64,000 nucleotides of DNA from Alcanivorax nanhaiticus (GCF_000756665.1 NZ_ARXV01000010.1:1-64000); one strand, 5' to 3'; counted from the stretch's first letter, positions 1 to 9,584 are shown. Translations and numbers: made by a program. Notes: generated by a model not told the origin, from the sequence alone.

Positions 1-466
1 TTAAGTCGAACGAATCGACTTAATTTAATTCGACATAATTATTTTTGGTTTTTCGAACTCAGCGACAAAAACTTCCCCACCAACAATCACTTAACCCGAA
101 ATTGAGAACTTATCCCATCCGGCAAAACACGAATGGTTCGACATAGTGCCGGTACGATCGTACCGCCCCGCCGATTTTCCCTTTCAATAAAACCACTCTA
201 TATCAATCATTTAGCATTTTCTGTAAGCCATATCCTACAAACATTCCGTCCCATCTGTTGAGCACGGGCCGGGTCCATGGACGAAGTCACCGCTTGTGGC
301 TGGGCTGAGCCTCGTTTGCAAGCGCCCTCCCGATGATGACCTTGGCCATTGGAAGCACCGAATCGAGAAACGCTTTTCCTCAGTGATCGCTGTGAACTCT
401 GTGGTAAAGCTGCTTTTGCCGTATTGCGTGATGCCTGCCGCGCCCAGCAGCCGTTGCGCGGCCCAT
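1..466. other. Non-coding leader region with palindromes
   Basis: No convincing gene is present here; the short frames have no RBS and no recognisable domain. Two palindromes stand out. TTAAGTCGA (1-9) is repeated inverted as TCGACTTAA (15-23). A perfect 16-bp palindrome, CGGTACGATCGTACCG, lies at 150-165. Further TTCGAC/GTCGAA words occur near 31, 54 and 136. The AT-rich stretch 1-240 resembles a promoter/operator region for a gene outside the window, but this cannot be tested from here. Confidence 0.4.
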
Positions 467-498
467 AAAAAAGCCCGGACAGCTTTCACTGTCCGGGC
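467..498 (-). terminator. Intrinsic terminator of the heme oxygenase gene
   Basis: On the minus strand GCCCGGACAG pairs perfectly with CTGTCCGGGC across a 6-nt loop and is followed by six T. It lies about 50 nt beyond the stop codon at 547. Confidence 0.9.
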
Positions 499-546
499 CT
501 GAATCAGCTGCAATACAGCTCTCCCACCTTATAGTTGTTGTAGCGC

Positions 547-3294
547 TTACCGGTCTTCGTATCGCTGGTGCTTGAAGAAGATACCTGTGTCACCGAACTG
601 GGACAGGGTGAATTCGGAATCGGTCACCAGCTCACCAATCTTCACCGCGCTGTTACGACGCTCACGGGCGTAACGCTCGGTGACCCAGGGCCAGATGGAG
701 GTTCTGATGCTCTGGGTGGTGCCATAGATATCGTAGACCTTGGTACCCGCCGGGATGGCAGTGAGGTCGTCACGGAAATCATGGGCACCAGTGCTGGTGT
801 TGTTTTTCAGGGTGCTGTTGGGCACGAAGTAGATCTGCGACGGGGTCTTGGGGCTACCCACGGCGGAACCATCCTGCTTCACCTTGGCCATATCGCTCAT
901 GACAAGCAGGGTTGGTTTGGTGGAGACCAGCGAGAACAGGGTGGTTGTCCCCAGGGTCTCGTTCACTTCTGCCTGAACATAGTTGGACAGTTCGTTGGCG
1001 AAGATGTTGTGGTTGCTGCCCTGTCCGCTGAGGGTGTACAGCGCAGACACGTTCTCGGAACGCTTGCCGTCCACGAACAACTTCAGCGCCAGGCCCGGAG
1101 CAAAGCCACGATCTGACGGATCACCGGTGACCGAGAGACGCAGCAGGCCGTGATCAGCACCCTGGAACAGGCCAGTGAAATCATGCCCGGCGCTGGGCAC
1201 AAACTTCACTTTTGCCAGCGCACCACGGGGGTGGATCGGTTTGCTGTAACCAGGAGGCGCCACGTCGGTGACATCCTGGACTTTTTTCCACAGCACCGAG
1301 TTGATCAGGCCGCCGATGTCGATGGGTTCGATGGCTGGCACTTCGCTGTCTGCATAGCTGGTACGCAGGGCTCCGTTCACCCACAGGTGGTTTTGCTTGG
1401 TCTGTGCATCCCAGTCCTGATATTCCTCAGGCATGTTCAGGCCCCAGGGTTTAAAGGCGTTATCCATGCCGACCAGGCTGGTGGCCAGGCTCGGGAAGTG
1501 GCGACGGATCACGTCAACCATGGTGTTGTCTTCTACCCAGTCGATCCCTTCTGCGGTGTACACCTCGTCGGTGTAATCCGTGGTGAAGAAACGGTCGGTC
1601 ATCAGGCGACGGGATGCGTTGAGGATGAAGATCTGGAAGGAGGTTTCACCGAAACCGAAGCCTTCCGGACGGGTCTCTTCGCCCAGCTGGCCCACCAGGG
1701 TATCCACCAGTTCGATGTCGTTGTTGTACAGCGCTTTCAGGTCCGCCAGCAGCTGCGGATCACTGGTCAGCTGCTCGAAGCTGGTGAGCGGCTTGAGGCC
1801 GATCTGACGACGGAATTCGTTGTAACGAGGTACGCCGCGCTCACGGTCACGCAGGATATCGATGGCGGCCATGTCGATGTCGCCAATCAGCGGCATGGAC
1901 AGGTTACGCAGGAAGTCCGGATAGTTGTTCAGGGTCAGGGCACCCGGATGGGTAATACCAAAGGAGTACCACAGGCGATCCTGGCCGATATCGCCGAGCA
2001 GATCTTCTGCATCGCCGTTACGGGTGTCTTCCAGCGCAATTTCTTCATCCACTACGTTGGAACCGATGTCATACACTTTGATCTCGTCGCGCAGCAACGG
2101 GTGCATACGGTAAACGGAGACAAATTCTTCGGTCAGGGTGTAGGGCACGTTGTAGTTATTCGGGGTACGTGAACCCACCAGGCCTGCCAGCGCATGCTCC
2201 AGGGAACCGGTGGGGCTATCGCCCAGACCGTTGTCGATGCCGACCAGATCCAGCAGGCCACCGATCTGACCCAGGTTGTTGTTCAGGTTGTCCAGATCAT
2301 CCTGATACTTGTCACGCTTGTCGCGATCACCACCCAGACCCCACCAGTTGGCGTACATGGCACGCTCCAGTACCGGGTTGGCCAGAATCGCCGGGGTCCA
2401 CTCCACAGTGTGGATCTTGGCCATCAGCGCGGAGTTGATCAGGCGCGCCTTGTCGAAGTACCACTGATCGCTCTGGCCCGGGTAGTTGGCGACCAGCATG
2501 TCGGCAATGGCGTTGTGCTCCTGGGTGAAGATGTGGTGCAGCATGCTCAGCCCCACCCACCAGTTTTCATTGAAACCGGTGACCGGCTTGCCGCTGAAGA
2601 ACTCGGTGGGCAGACGGCCGTCGCCATCCACTTTCAGTTTGCCGTCCACGAAGGAACGTACTTCGTCGTTCTTTTCCTTGCTGCTGCCATACAGCTGCGA
2701 GCCATCCCACCAGTGGGTGTTGATGTTTTCGTAGGTGATGATGCCTTCATCGCCACTCACGTCCGGGTCCGGACGGGTACGCTGTACCGACATGGTGCCG
2801 CCACCCAGCACATCGCCCGCCGGCAGCGGGAATTCAATAGGGTTGGCATCGGTGCGGGGGCCGTGATCGAACCAGTCGTGGACCATGAACTGGATCCAGC
2901 TGGTGGCAATGAAGTTGAGGGTGGTGGCGGGCTTGAAATCCCCCCCACGGGACATGATCAGGTTACTGACTTCACGCGGGTTCGGGTTAAGCAAGTTGCC
3001 ACTGTTGGATTCGGCGTAAACAGAAGCCGGGTCCACATTGCGACCGAAGTTAACGTGCACGGAACCCTCTGCGGGGTTTTCCTGAATGTTACAGGTGCCG
3101 TCTTCCATACGGGCAGTCAGGCTGCGTTCGTCACAGACGATATCGGCATTTTTTTCCTGCCAGTTTTCGGTGTCGAACATGTTGTTTTCGAGCAGTTCCT
3201 GACGCTCTGCAGCCAGCACCAGCAGTGCGACCATCACGCCGAGGGAACCAAACTTCGTCAGGGCGGGCCAGGTGACCCAGGGGGACGTAGCCAT
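547..3294 (-). CDS. Alpha-dioxygenase/PGHS-like heme oxygenase (animal-type peroxidase family)
   Basis: This 915-residue protein belongs to the animal heme peroxidase/cyclooxygenase superfamily. The distal heme motif QFMVHDWFDH has its histidine at residue 139. The proximal motif reads VYRMH, with Tyr395 three residues before His398, the same spacing as the catalytic Tyr385/His388 pair of prostaglandin H synthase and as in plant fatty-acid alpha-dioxygenases. A role in inserting O2 into fatty acids is therefore as likely as a simple peroxidase role; this is inference. A hydrophobic segment (about residues 13-28) near the N-terminus suggests a signal anchor. The ATG at 3294 is preceded by GGAG eight bases away. 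The C-terminal 250 residues are not recognised. It is a single-gene unit with its own terminator, next to a LAL regulator on the same strand. Database name is likely 'peroxidase family protein'. Confidence 0.85.
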   Translation of the reverse strand: MATSPWVTWPALTKFGSLGVMVALLVLAAERQELLENNMFDTENWQEKNADIVCDERSLTARMEDGTCNIQENPAEGSVHVNFGRNVDPASVYAESNSGNLLNPNPREVSNLIMSRGGDFKPATTLNFIATSWIQFMVHDWFDHGPRTDANPIEFPLPAGDVLGGGTMSVQRTRPDPDVSGDEGIITYENINTHWWDGSQLYGSSKEKNDEVRSFVDGKLKVDGDGRLPTEFFSGKPVTGFNENWWVGLSMLHHIFTQEHNAIADMLVANYPGQSDQWYFDKARLINSALMAKIHTVEWTPAILANPVLERAMYANWWGLGGDRDKRDKYQDDLDNLNNNLGQIGGLLDLVGIDNGLGDSPTGSLEHALAGLVGSRTPNNYNVPYTLTEEFVSVYRMHPLLRDEIKVYDIGSNVVDEEIALEDTRNGDAEDLLGDIGQDRLWYSFGITHPGALTLNNYPDFLRNLSMPLIGDIDMAAIDILRDRERGVPRYNEFRRQIGLKPLTSFEQLTSDPQLLADLKALYNNDIELVDTLVGQLGEETRPEGFGFGETSFQIFILNASRRLMTDRFFTTDYTDEVYTAEGIDWVEDNTMVDVIRRHFPSLATSLVGMDNAFKPWGLNMPEEYQDWDAQTKQNHLWVNGALRTSYADSEVPAIEPIDIGGLINSVLWKKVQDVTDVAPPGYSKPIHPRGALAKVKFVPSAGHDFTGLFQGADHGLLRLSVTGDPSDRGFAPGLALKLFVDGKRSENVSALYTLSGQGSNHNIFANELSNYVQAEVNETLGTTTLFSLVSTKPTLLVMSDMAKVKQDGSAVGSPKTPSQIYFVPNSTLKNNTSTGAHDFRDDLTAIPAGTKVYDIYGTTQSIRTSIWPWVTERYARERRNSAVKIGELVTDSEFTLSQFGDTGIFFKHQRYEDR

Positions 3295-3360
3295 GGGGTG
3301 TCTCCGTCGTTGTTATTCTTGGGGTGAATGTTGATAACGACGGGACTCTAGCAACCGCCC

Positions 3361-3405
3361 CACCCCCTCCACCCCCTCCGTTGGGAGGGGGTGGGTAGGG
3401 GGAGG
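3361..3405. promoter_or_regulatory. G-quadruplex-type / hairpin tract upstream of the heme oxygenase
   Basis: Two C-rich runs (3361-3379) are followed by a G-rich run (3383-3402) of four G-tracts with loops of 1, 1 and 2 nt. The halves can also pair as CACCCCCTCC-GTTG-GGAGGGGGTG. It lies 70-110 bp upstream of the ATG at 3294. Its function is unknown. Confidence 0.4.
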
Positions 3406-3439
3406 ACAAAATCGCGAACCGGTTCAAGGTTTGGAAGGG

Positions 3440-3600
3440 AAGCTACCAGCTATGAGCTTCGAGCCACGAGACGCGAATTGGGTTTGCTGTATCTCGAAAG
3501 CCGTGCCCGCGATCACACATTCGCGCGCGGGCACAGCTTTCAAGAAACATAGACATTCCTCGCGCCTCGTAGCTAGAAGCTCGTAGCTCACAGCTCCCCT
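3440..3600. repeat. Heptamer-arm element a (CGTAGCT type)
   Basis: The left arm (3440-3477) reads as 7-nt units AGCTACC AGCTATG and so on. The right arm (3559-3600) carries the complementary units CTCGTAG CTAGAAG CTCGTAG. Between them a 15-bp stem with one mismatch (3497-3511 with 3526-3540) surrounds a 14-nt loop. The right arm touches the stop codon of the LAL gene. Confidence 0.75.
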
Positions 3601-6231
3601 TTATCTCGACGACGCACGGAGCACGGCTTCCGTGCGGCTGGAGACGCCCAGCTTGCTGTAGATATTCTTCAGGTGCCACTTGGTGGTGGTGACCGAGACG
3701 CCAGTGTGCTCGCTGATTTTCGCGTTGCTCAGGCCATTTTGCAGCAATTCGAAGATCTCGAATTCCTTCGGGGTCAGTACGGAGGCCGGATCGACCTCCA
3801 GCGGCGGCTGATCAGGCTCTTCATCAAACACGCCCGAGAACAGCTGGGTATAAAACTGGGGCAGATTGAGCACACCACGCCGCCATAAATCGCTCATGAG
3901 TCCACCCAGGCCGGGCGCCTCATCAAACACCGAGCGATTGATGTTCATCAAGCCATGTCGACTGATCAGGGTTTCGATGCCGCGCACCTGTTCGGCATCA
4001 CTGGACTGCTTGCCAGCAAGGACGAGAAGATTCGCCTCCATGATGGAACCCCGGTTGCGAATGCCTGCACGATTCACCACGTCGCGCAGCAGAGAGAGAG
4101 CTTTCTTAGCGTCATCACTGCGACCGGATGCCATCAACCAGTAAACCGCCGCCAGGCCACGGCGCTCCCAACTCTGGCTATACGGCACGTCGTCCGCTTC
4201 CAGGTATGTCTCCACCCATTCACTCAGCGCGAAGCGTTCGGCAATGCTTTCCAGCCGCGCCCATTCACCGTTTACATAGGCCTGACGCACCATTTCCATT
4301 ACCGCGCCATTCACGAACCGCTCGTAATTCCCCAGCTGCAGAATACTGTGCAGCTTTTCCAGCATACGCGTGGAATTCTTGCGGCTGCCCTGGTGATGCT
4401 GCAAGCGTGACAGGGTGAGATAAACCGTGGAGATCACCTCTGTGGCGGATGCGGATGACACTACGGGCAGCAGGTCTTCGCACAATTGCCGGGCTTCCTC
4501 GAGACGATTCTGGTCATACAAGACCACCACCATTCCTGTCGCCCACAGCGACCAGGTCGGACAGTCCCTGCGAGAGGCCTCGAACTGTTCTGTGATCAAG
4601 GTGACGGCTTCGGCAATGTGTCCCAGCTGATGGTTGGCAAGGGCGGTGATCAGGCCGGCATAACCCGCCGTGAAGTGATGCCCAAGCTGTAACAGCACCT
4701 CCCGCGCCTGGGTAGAAAACGCCAGCGCCGACTGCAAACGCCCATGCTGCAGGTGATAATACGCCACCATGGCAAGTGAAAACGCACGCACGTCACGATG
4801 GCTGCTGGTTTCCATTAGCAGGGAAAGGTTAGCCCCTTCCATGAAATCCGTATCGTGCTGGAAAAGCTGCAAGTGCAGCTCCAGAAACTTCAGGGTCTGC
4901 TGCTCATCCTCATTCTTCTGCGAAGCGGTCGAGGCCTGCTCCCGGTAGGCATCAAGATAAAAGCGCGCCCGGTAAAAGCGCCGCGACAACGTCAACGTGC
5001 TGATCAGCGGTGCGGCCAGATCGATTCTCGCCAGAAACTCCTCATCGGGTATTTGTTCAGCCCATTCCAGAATCTGACTGGCATAACCCTCTCGCAACCA
5101 GTAATCAAACGCCCGCGCCAGAGCATCCAGCAACAGATCCACATCATCTGCCCGATAGGCATGCCATAGCGCCTGCTCGAAATCCCCTTGCTGCAAAAAA
5201 TAATCGGTGGCGCGACGGTGGATCGGCGCCACACACTCAGGCATATCAATCGCTACTCGCGCCTGAAGGAACTCACGCAGCAAGGCATGGTAGCGATACC
5301 ATCCCGGCCGCCCCTGCACCGGGATAATGAACAGTTCCCGGCGGGACAGCTCTTCCATCAAGGCGGCGGAGTGGGTGGTCTCCAGCACTGCATCGCCGAT
5401 TTCCGCATTGAAGTGATCCAGCAGGCTACTTTCCAGAAACAGCTTGCGAGCGTAGTCCGGCAGTCCTTTGAGCACCGCGTGACCAAAATACTCCATGATT
5501 TCCGGCTGGCTGGCATTGAAATCCCGCAGCGTGCCCACACCGGAGCCCATGGCCCCCATCAGGGCGATCTTCACCCCGGCCACCCAGCCTTCGGTGATGG
5601 CCATCAAGTGCTCCAGCGCGCTGTCTTCCAGGGGCTCGCCGCCAAGGCGCTGGTTCAGCTCGATCACCTCATCACGATTCACTTTCAGGGCACCGCCATC
5701 CAGCTCAAGCAAGGCATCACTCAAACGCAACGCTGCCAGACTCAAGGCTGGCCGGGTACGGCTGGCAATCAGCAGGTGCACATCACTGGGCGGATAGGCA
5801 CACATCACATCCAGTACTTTCAGGGTTTCTTCATTACGAATGTGCTGAAAGTCATCGAACACGATATAGAGAGGATCAGGCACCTGTTCCAGCGCATCCT
5901 GCAGTGCTTCTGCGATGGAAGAAGGCGGCATCTCGGAGACATCGAAGGGCATGAACCAGGAGGTATCAAAGGCAGGTACCACCGCACGCGTCTGCTCGGC
6001 AAAGCGTCGCAGGAAACGCACAGGATCATCGTCGGAGGGCTGGATCGCCATGAACACAACCTGAGGCACATCCACTTGTTCACGCCACTGATTGAGCAGG
6101 GTGGACTTACCCGACCCCGCTGGCGCCAGCAGCAGCGTCAAGGGAAACTGGCCACATTCATTGAGCCTTGCCACCAGATCCTGACGGTAAAACTGGCCGG
6201 ATAGCAGGCGTGTCGTCCTTACCGAACTCAT
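3601..6231 (-). CDS. LAL-type LuxR family transcriptional activator (MalT/AlkS-like)
   Basis: This is a large ATP-binding LuxR-family activator of 876 residues, the usual size for MalT/AlkS. A Walker A motif (APAGSGKST, residues 36-44) begins an STAND-type NTPase domain, with VFDDFQ as Walker B. A long helical sensor region follows, and a C-terminal LuxR helix-turn-helix starts around residue 812 (LTPKEFEIFELL) and runs to the end. The ATG at 6231 is chosen over an upstream in-frame start at 6300 because AGGGAG lies just upstream and homologues begin near MSSVRTTRLL. In oil degraders AlkS, of this family, controls alkane hydroxylase genes, but no alk gene is in the window, so the inducer and targets are unknown. 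The adjacent heme oxygenase is a candidate target by proximity only. Confidence 0.9.
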   Translation of the reverse strand: MSSVRTTRLLSGQFYRQDLVARLNECGQFPLTLLLAPAGSGKSTLLNQWREQVDVPQVVFMAIQPSDDDPVRFLRRFAEQTRAVVPAFDTSWFMPFDVSEMPPSSIAEALQDALEQVPDPLYIVFDDFQHIRNEETLKVLDVMCAYPPSDVHLLIASRTRPALSLAALRLSDALLELDGGALKVNRDEVIELNQRLGGEPLEDSALEHLMAITEGWVAGVKIALMGAMGSGVGTLRDFNASQPEIMEYFGHAVLKGLPDYARKLFLESSLLDHFNAEIGDAVLETTHSAALMEELSRRELFIIPVQGRPGWYRYHALLREFLQARVAIDMPECVAPIHRRATDYFLQQGDFEQALWHAYRADDVDLLLDALARAFDYWLREGYASQILEWAEQIPDEEFLARIDLAAPLISTLTLSRRFYRARFYLDAYREQASTASQKNEDEQQTLKFLELHLQLFQHDTDFMEGANLSLLMETSSHRDVRAFSLAMVAYYHLQHGRLQSALAFSTQAREVLLQLGHHFTAGYAGLITALANHQLGHIAEAVTLITEQFEASRRDCPTWSLWATGMVVVLYDQNRLEEARQLCEDLLPVVSSASATEVISTVYLTLSRLQHHQGSRKNSTRMLEKLHSILQLGNYERFVNGAVMEMVRQAYVNGEWARLESIAERFALSEWVETYLEADDVPYSQSWERRGLAAVYWLMASGRSDDAKKALSLLRDVVNRAGIRNRGSIMEANLLVLAGKQSSDAEQVRGIETLISRHGLMNINRSVFDEAPGLGGLMSDLWRRGVLNLPQFYTQLFSGVFDEEPDQPPLEVDPASVLTPKEFEIFELLQNGLSNAKISEHTGVSVTTTKWHLKNIYSKLGVSSRTEAVLRASSR

Positions 6232-6600
6232 AAGCTCCCTGCCTGGAGTCAGTTGTTTGTTATTGTTATCGGCGCATCGTGGCGCGCACGGTGTGTGCAC
6301 AACTTAATCGATACGATAGTGCCATTCGTTGCACAAGGTCACAATCTCCCTTTCGATGTTTCCTTTTGCTCTGCGGAGCAAAACCAGGCGAACACCGGCC
6401 CCACGACAACAGCACCATGCAGGTACGACGTCCCGTTTTTATGTTTCATGGCTACTGCCCGTTGATCCAGGAACAGAAAAGGTTCATCGCGGGTTAGCGG
6501 GCAGGCAGGCTCCAGACGCCTGGAGTCGGACCTGGGACGTCAACTCCAAAACCCACTCTCTTTTGGGCGCGACCGCGACACAGGACTTCAATCGTATCTG
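6232..6600. other. Intergenic region, LAL gene upstream side
   Basis: About 370 bp without a gene lies upstream of the LAL gene. The only structure seen is a short palindrome CTCCAGACGCCTGGAG near 6510. A long frame across 6329-7801 is antisense to folE2 and is not considered real. Confidence 0.4.
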
Positions 6601-6602
6601 GG

Positions 6603-6634
6603 CGCATCGCGGCGGAACCGCCGCTCCCACAAAA
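6603..6634 (-). repeat. REP-type palindrome (GTGG head)
   Basis: Read on the minus strand it begins TGTGGGAG and continues into GCGGCGG-TTC-CGCCGC, then GATG. This is the architecture of Pseudomonas-type REP sequences: a conserved GTGG head followed by an imperfect stem. Near-identical copies occur at 12124, 35015 and 36785. Confidence 0.75.
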
Positions 6635-6683
6635 CAGTACCCACGCCGGGGATCCCCCTCCTATTCCGCGATGAACCACAAAC

Positions 6684-6708
6684 AAAAAAGGCGGCCAATG
6701 GCCGCCTT
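6684..6708 (-). terminator. Intrinsic terminator of folE2
   Basis: On the minus strand AAGGCGGCC pairs with GGCCGCCTT over a 3-nt loop, followed by a T-run. It lies 20 nt beyond the folE2 stop. Confidence 0.9.
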
Positions 6709-6727
6709 CGTTGTGAGCGTACTTTCC

Positions 6728-7687
6728 TTACGGGATCGGCAGGTAACCGCCGTCGACTTCCTTGGTCACGATGGCCACCGCGTTGTGGGCGTGGAGGCTT
6801 TCCAGATGATTCACACGCAGCCAGAAGTCCTTGTAGCAAGGCTGCGGATCAATGGCCTGCTTGAGGCGGCGAGCCGCATCTTCACAGAACATCAGGTTCT
6901 GGCCGTTCAGCAGGGCAAACTCCTGCTCATCGACACGCTTCACGGCGGTCTGCACCGGGGTTTTCAGCGCACCTTCAATGGAATCGATCAGGGCAGTGAT
7001 TGGGAACGCATCACCTTCGGTATGATCCAGCAGCACACGCACCTGAGCCACAGAGCGCTGGCTGTGAGGAGTGGCCACGATGCCTTCCTCTGTACCCAGC
7101 CACTCGAACACGGCCTCGGCATCCACCTTGCCTTCCTTGAAGTCCTTGCGGAACTGCTCCTGGATCAGCTGGCGGGAGAGCGCAGCCGAACAGGGGCAAG
7201 TAGAGGAATAAGGCACCTCAACATACATTTCAATGCGCATACCCTCTTCGCACAGGGTGCCCTTGATGCTCACCGGGTAGCTCTTCCAACCGGAATAGCT
7301 GCTCTTGAGCGCCGGGCGACGCATGGAGTATTCGAAGTCCAGCTGGACAAAGCCACGGGTGCTGAGCCCCTCGTGGGTTTCCAGGAAATTACGCAGCAGC
7401 TGCTCAATGGAGCCTGCGCTCACGGAGTGATCCCCGAAGGTTTCTTCCAGCATCAGGAACAGGCGAGACATATGGATACCCTTGGCATCCGGGTTCGCCA
7501 GGTTCACATAGGCCTGGATGGAGGTGCTCACCGGGCGCTCACCGGCCAGGGTGTCGCTCACCCGGGCAGGCAGATGGATCTCGCTCATGCCCACCCAGTC
7601 CAGGGTGCTATGGATATGATCCACCATGGAGTTGGATGCCACATCCGGCATCTGCTTGGTGCCAGCGGCACCCTTTTCACGTGTCAT
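6728..7687 (-). CDS. folE2: GTP cyclohydrolase I FolE2 (type IB)
   Basis: This is the FolE2-type (GCYH-IB) enzyme that converts GTP to 7,8-dihydroneopterin triphosphate, the entry step of folate and queuosine-type pathways. The 319-residue length is a little above the usual ~300. The family metal/substrate motif [10 protein letters not shown] places Cys164 and Cys166. The ATG at 7687 is preferred over an upstream in-frame GTG at 7699 because GGAG lies at a good distance before it. FolE2 works with metals other than zinc and is Zur-regulated in some bacteria; no clear Zur box was seen upstream. A CCCCCA/TGGGGG hairpin sits at 7750-7766 in the gap to the next gene. Confidence 0.95.
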   Translation of the reverse strand: MTREKGAAGTKQMPDVASNSMVDHIHSTLDWVGMSEIHLPARVSDTLAGERPVSTSIQAYVNLANPDAKGIHMSRLFLMLEETFGDHSVSAGSIEQLLRNFLETHEGLSTRGFVQLDFEYSMRRPALKSSYSGWKSYPVSIKGTLCEEGMRIEMYVEVPYSSTCPCSAALSRQLIQEQFRKDFKEGKVDAEAVFEWLGTEEGIVATPHSQRSVAQVRVLLDHTEGDAFPITALIDSIEGALKTPVQTAVKRVDEQEFALLNGQNLMFCEDAARRLKQAIDPQPCYKDFWLRVNHLESLHAHNAVAIVTKEVDGGYLPIP

Positions 7688-7871
7688 GGGTTTCTCCACA
7701 GGGGCGATGAATTCATTTCCAGACCGGGGGATTGCCGGCGGAAATCACGCCCCCACTCAATGGGGGTCATCGCCCTTTCCTTCAAGGGGGGGCAAGTCTA
7801 GCAGAAAGTCACCAGTAAAATGACCATTTAGCACCCCGCTGAGCGGCTATCGCCACAACAGCAAGGGGCTA

Positions 7872-8786
7872 TCAGTCGGGAACTACCGGATCATTGTCGC
7901 TTCCCACCAAAACACGGAAGCGTTCAAGATCACGTAAAGGTCGGAACATCTCTTCCACCCGGGCGTGGCGTACCAGGGTCTCGGAAGCCTGGATAGCGGC
8001 CTCCAGATCCTGCAGGGCGTTATCAATCTCACCCAACCCCGCCCAGGCACAAGCCCGCTGGTAAAGCGCGTGGGAGTTCTCTTCATCCACTTCCAGCACC
8101 CGGTCACAAAGACTCAACGCCCAACGCTGCTCGCCCAGCTCCAGGGCCGCATCGGCCTTCCAGGCCAGTGCCTCAGCATCATCCGGGCGCAGCTCAAGAA
8201 TCCGGTCATACATTTCGATTTTGGCCTGGGCACTGGGCTCCTTGGTGCTCTTGAGCCACAGGCTATGAATCTCGTTGGTACGCTCAATTTCTTCCTGGTT
8301 CTCCGCAATCGTCCGCGATTTCTTACGCAGCTCTCGCTCCAGATCTGCCAGGCGGGCTTCATATTCGCTGGTCAGGCGCGCCATTTCCTTCTCTGCATAC
8401 ACCCTGACATTGTCTTTCAGGTCCCGAATCGTAGACCAGCCAACCAGCGCCAGAATCGAAGCGGCACCGGCGATCAGGTAAAAGAAGTAGGTCACCGTAT
8501 TGGTGGCATAACCCATGGCCTTGTCTGCCACTTCCAGCTCTCTGTCTGTGACCAGCAAGTTCATCTGGTTGCGGTACTCCATCATGTCCTGCCGCAACAA
8601 TCTCAGTTCGCTGAGGATCCAGTTCTCCCGGAACTGGGAAATAACCGGCCCTTTCTCAATCTCACTTTGAGCCTCTGGACGCGAAGCCGCATCCGCTGCT
8701 GGCTCTGCGCCACCCTCCGCAGCGGCCACACTACCGGCCAGCACCATGAATAGGCTTAGCAAACTGAAACGCAGACTCCTGAACAA
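7872..8786 (-). CDS. Membrane-anchored TPR/coiled-coil protein
   Basis: This 304-residue protein has a signal peptide (residues 1-23, ending SVAAAEG). A periplasmic segment is followed by one clear transmembrane helix (about 98-117), then a charged coiled coil (125-175) and two or three TPR-like units (about 187-270). The start is a TTG at 8786 with AGGAGG eight bases upstream; no ATG gives a better signal peptide. The layout suggests a scaffold with its TPR part on the cytoplasmic side if the first segment is exported. No enzyme motif is visible and the partner is unknown. It is divergent from the ectoine operon. Confidence 0.7.
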   Translation of the reverse strand: MFRSLRFSLLSLFMVLAGSVAAAEGGAEPAADAASRPEAQSEIEKGPVISQFRENWILSELRLLRQDMMEYRNQMNLLVTDRELEVADKAMGYATNTVTYFFYLIAGAASILALVGWSTIRDLKDNVRVYAEKEMARLTSEYEARLADLERELRKKSRTIAENQEEIERTNEIHSLWLKSTKEPSAQAKIEMYDRILELRPDDAEALAWKADAALELGEQRWALSLCDRVLEVDEENSHALYQRACAWAGLGEIDNALQDLEAAIQASETLVRHARVEEMFRPLRDLERFRVLVGSDNDPVVPD

Positions 8787-8897
8787 TGGTTCACCCTCCT
8801 GATTGATTTACCGCCCACTAATGGTCGCACCCTATTGGGGATCACTCCACCGTGCAGGCGAACAGAGTGCCCTTTAAAGGGGCAATTCAGCATTACT

Positions 8898-8926
8898 TTG
8901 ACATCTAAATGTTTTACCACTAAGAT
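8898..8926 (+). promoter_or_regulatory. Sigma70-type promoter of ectRABC with operator-like dyad
   Basis: TTGACA (8898-8903) is followed after exactly 17 nt by TAAGAT (8921-8926), about 90 bp before the ectR ATG. Between them lies ACAT-N4-ATGT (8901-8912), a possible EctR (MarR-family) operator. The boxes are seen directly; the regulatory role is inferred. Confidence 0.6.
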
Positions 8927-9017
8927 ATGCCCCACATTTTAGCAAGGAAATTCAAGGCATTGCCTTAATTAAACCGAAAAATGCCGTTTACACCTCAAAA
9001 CGCATTGAGGAGAAACC

Positions 9018-9584
9018 ATGTCCATTTTTCGTCACATTACTTTGTTATCAAGAGAATTAGCGGCAATGGCCAGACACGAAGACGTGCTGATTTCATTACG
9101 ACAGATTATTCGCGCCACCGACCTCTACTCACGCAAGTTGAGCAAGGTGTCAGGACTCACCTCTCCCCAGCTGCTGATCATGCAAGCCATTGGGGCCAAG
9201 GGTGAGATCACCATGGGTGATCTGGCCAACGAGGTGTCTCTGAGTCAGGCCACCGTTACCACTATTCTCGACCGCCTTGAGAAGCGCCACCTGATCGAAC
9301 GCAAACGCGGCGAATCCGACAAACGTCGGGTCTATGCCACGCTGACTCCGGACGGGTCAGGCATCATCGAACAGGCACCGACGCCTCTCCAGGAAGAATT
9401 CATCGACCGTTTCGACCGTCTTGAAGACTGGGAGCAATCATTGATTCTCAGCTCCCTGCAACGGGTCGCCGCGATGATGAATGCCGAAGAAATCGATGCA
9501 TCGCCAATGCTGGATCTGGGAGCCATTGATCGCGCCCAGCCCGCTGTTGAACTGTCCCAGCGAACCAGCAGCCGCGAGCAATAA
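9018..9584 (+). CDS. ectR: MarR-family regulator of ectoine synthesis, EctR
   Basis: This 188-residue winged-helix MarR protein is the first gene of the ectoine cluster. The DNA-binding core spans roughly residues 45-115 (MGDLANEVSLSQATVTTILD as recognition helix region, then the wing with KRGESDKRRVYATLT). The ATG at 9018 has GAGGAG upstream. It lies 28 bp before ectA and is co-directional. EctR proteins of this family repress ectABC in halotolerant methylotrophs, and the same role is inferred here from position. The start could also be read from 8981, but that lacks an RBS. Confidence 0.9.
   Translation: MSIFRHITLLSRELAAMARHEDVLISLRQIIRATDLYSRKLSKVSGLTSPQLLIMQAIGAKGEITMGDLANEVSLSQATVTTILDRLEKRHLIERKRGESDKRRVYATLTPDGSGIIEQAPTPLQEEFIDRFDRLEDWEQSLILSSLQRVAAMMNAEEIDASPMLDLGAIDRAQPAVELSQRTSSREQ

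Noticed and set aside
235..513. 92-codon minus-strand frame near the window start
   Set aside because: It overlaps the terminator of the heme oxygenase and has no RBS or family resemblance.
6329..7801. 490-codon plus-strand frame
   Set aside because: Antisense to folE2, which has clear motifs, RBS and terminator. The frame has no domain and arises from codon bias.
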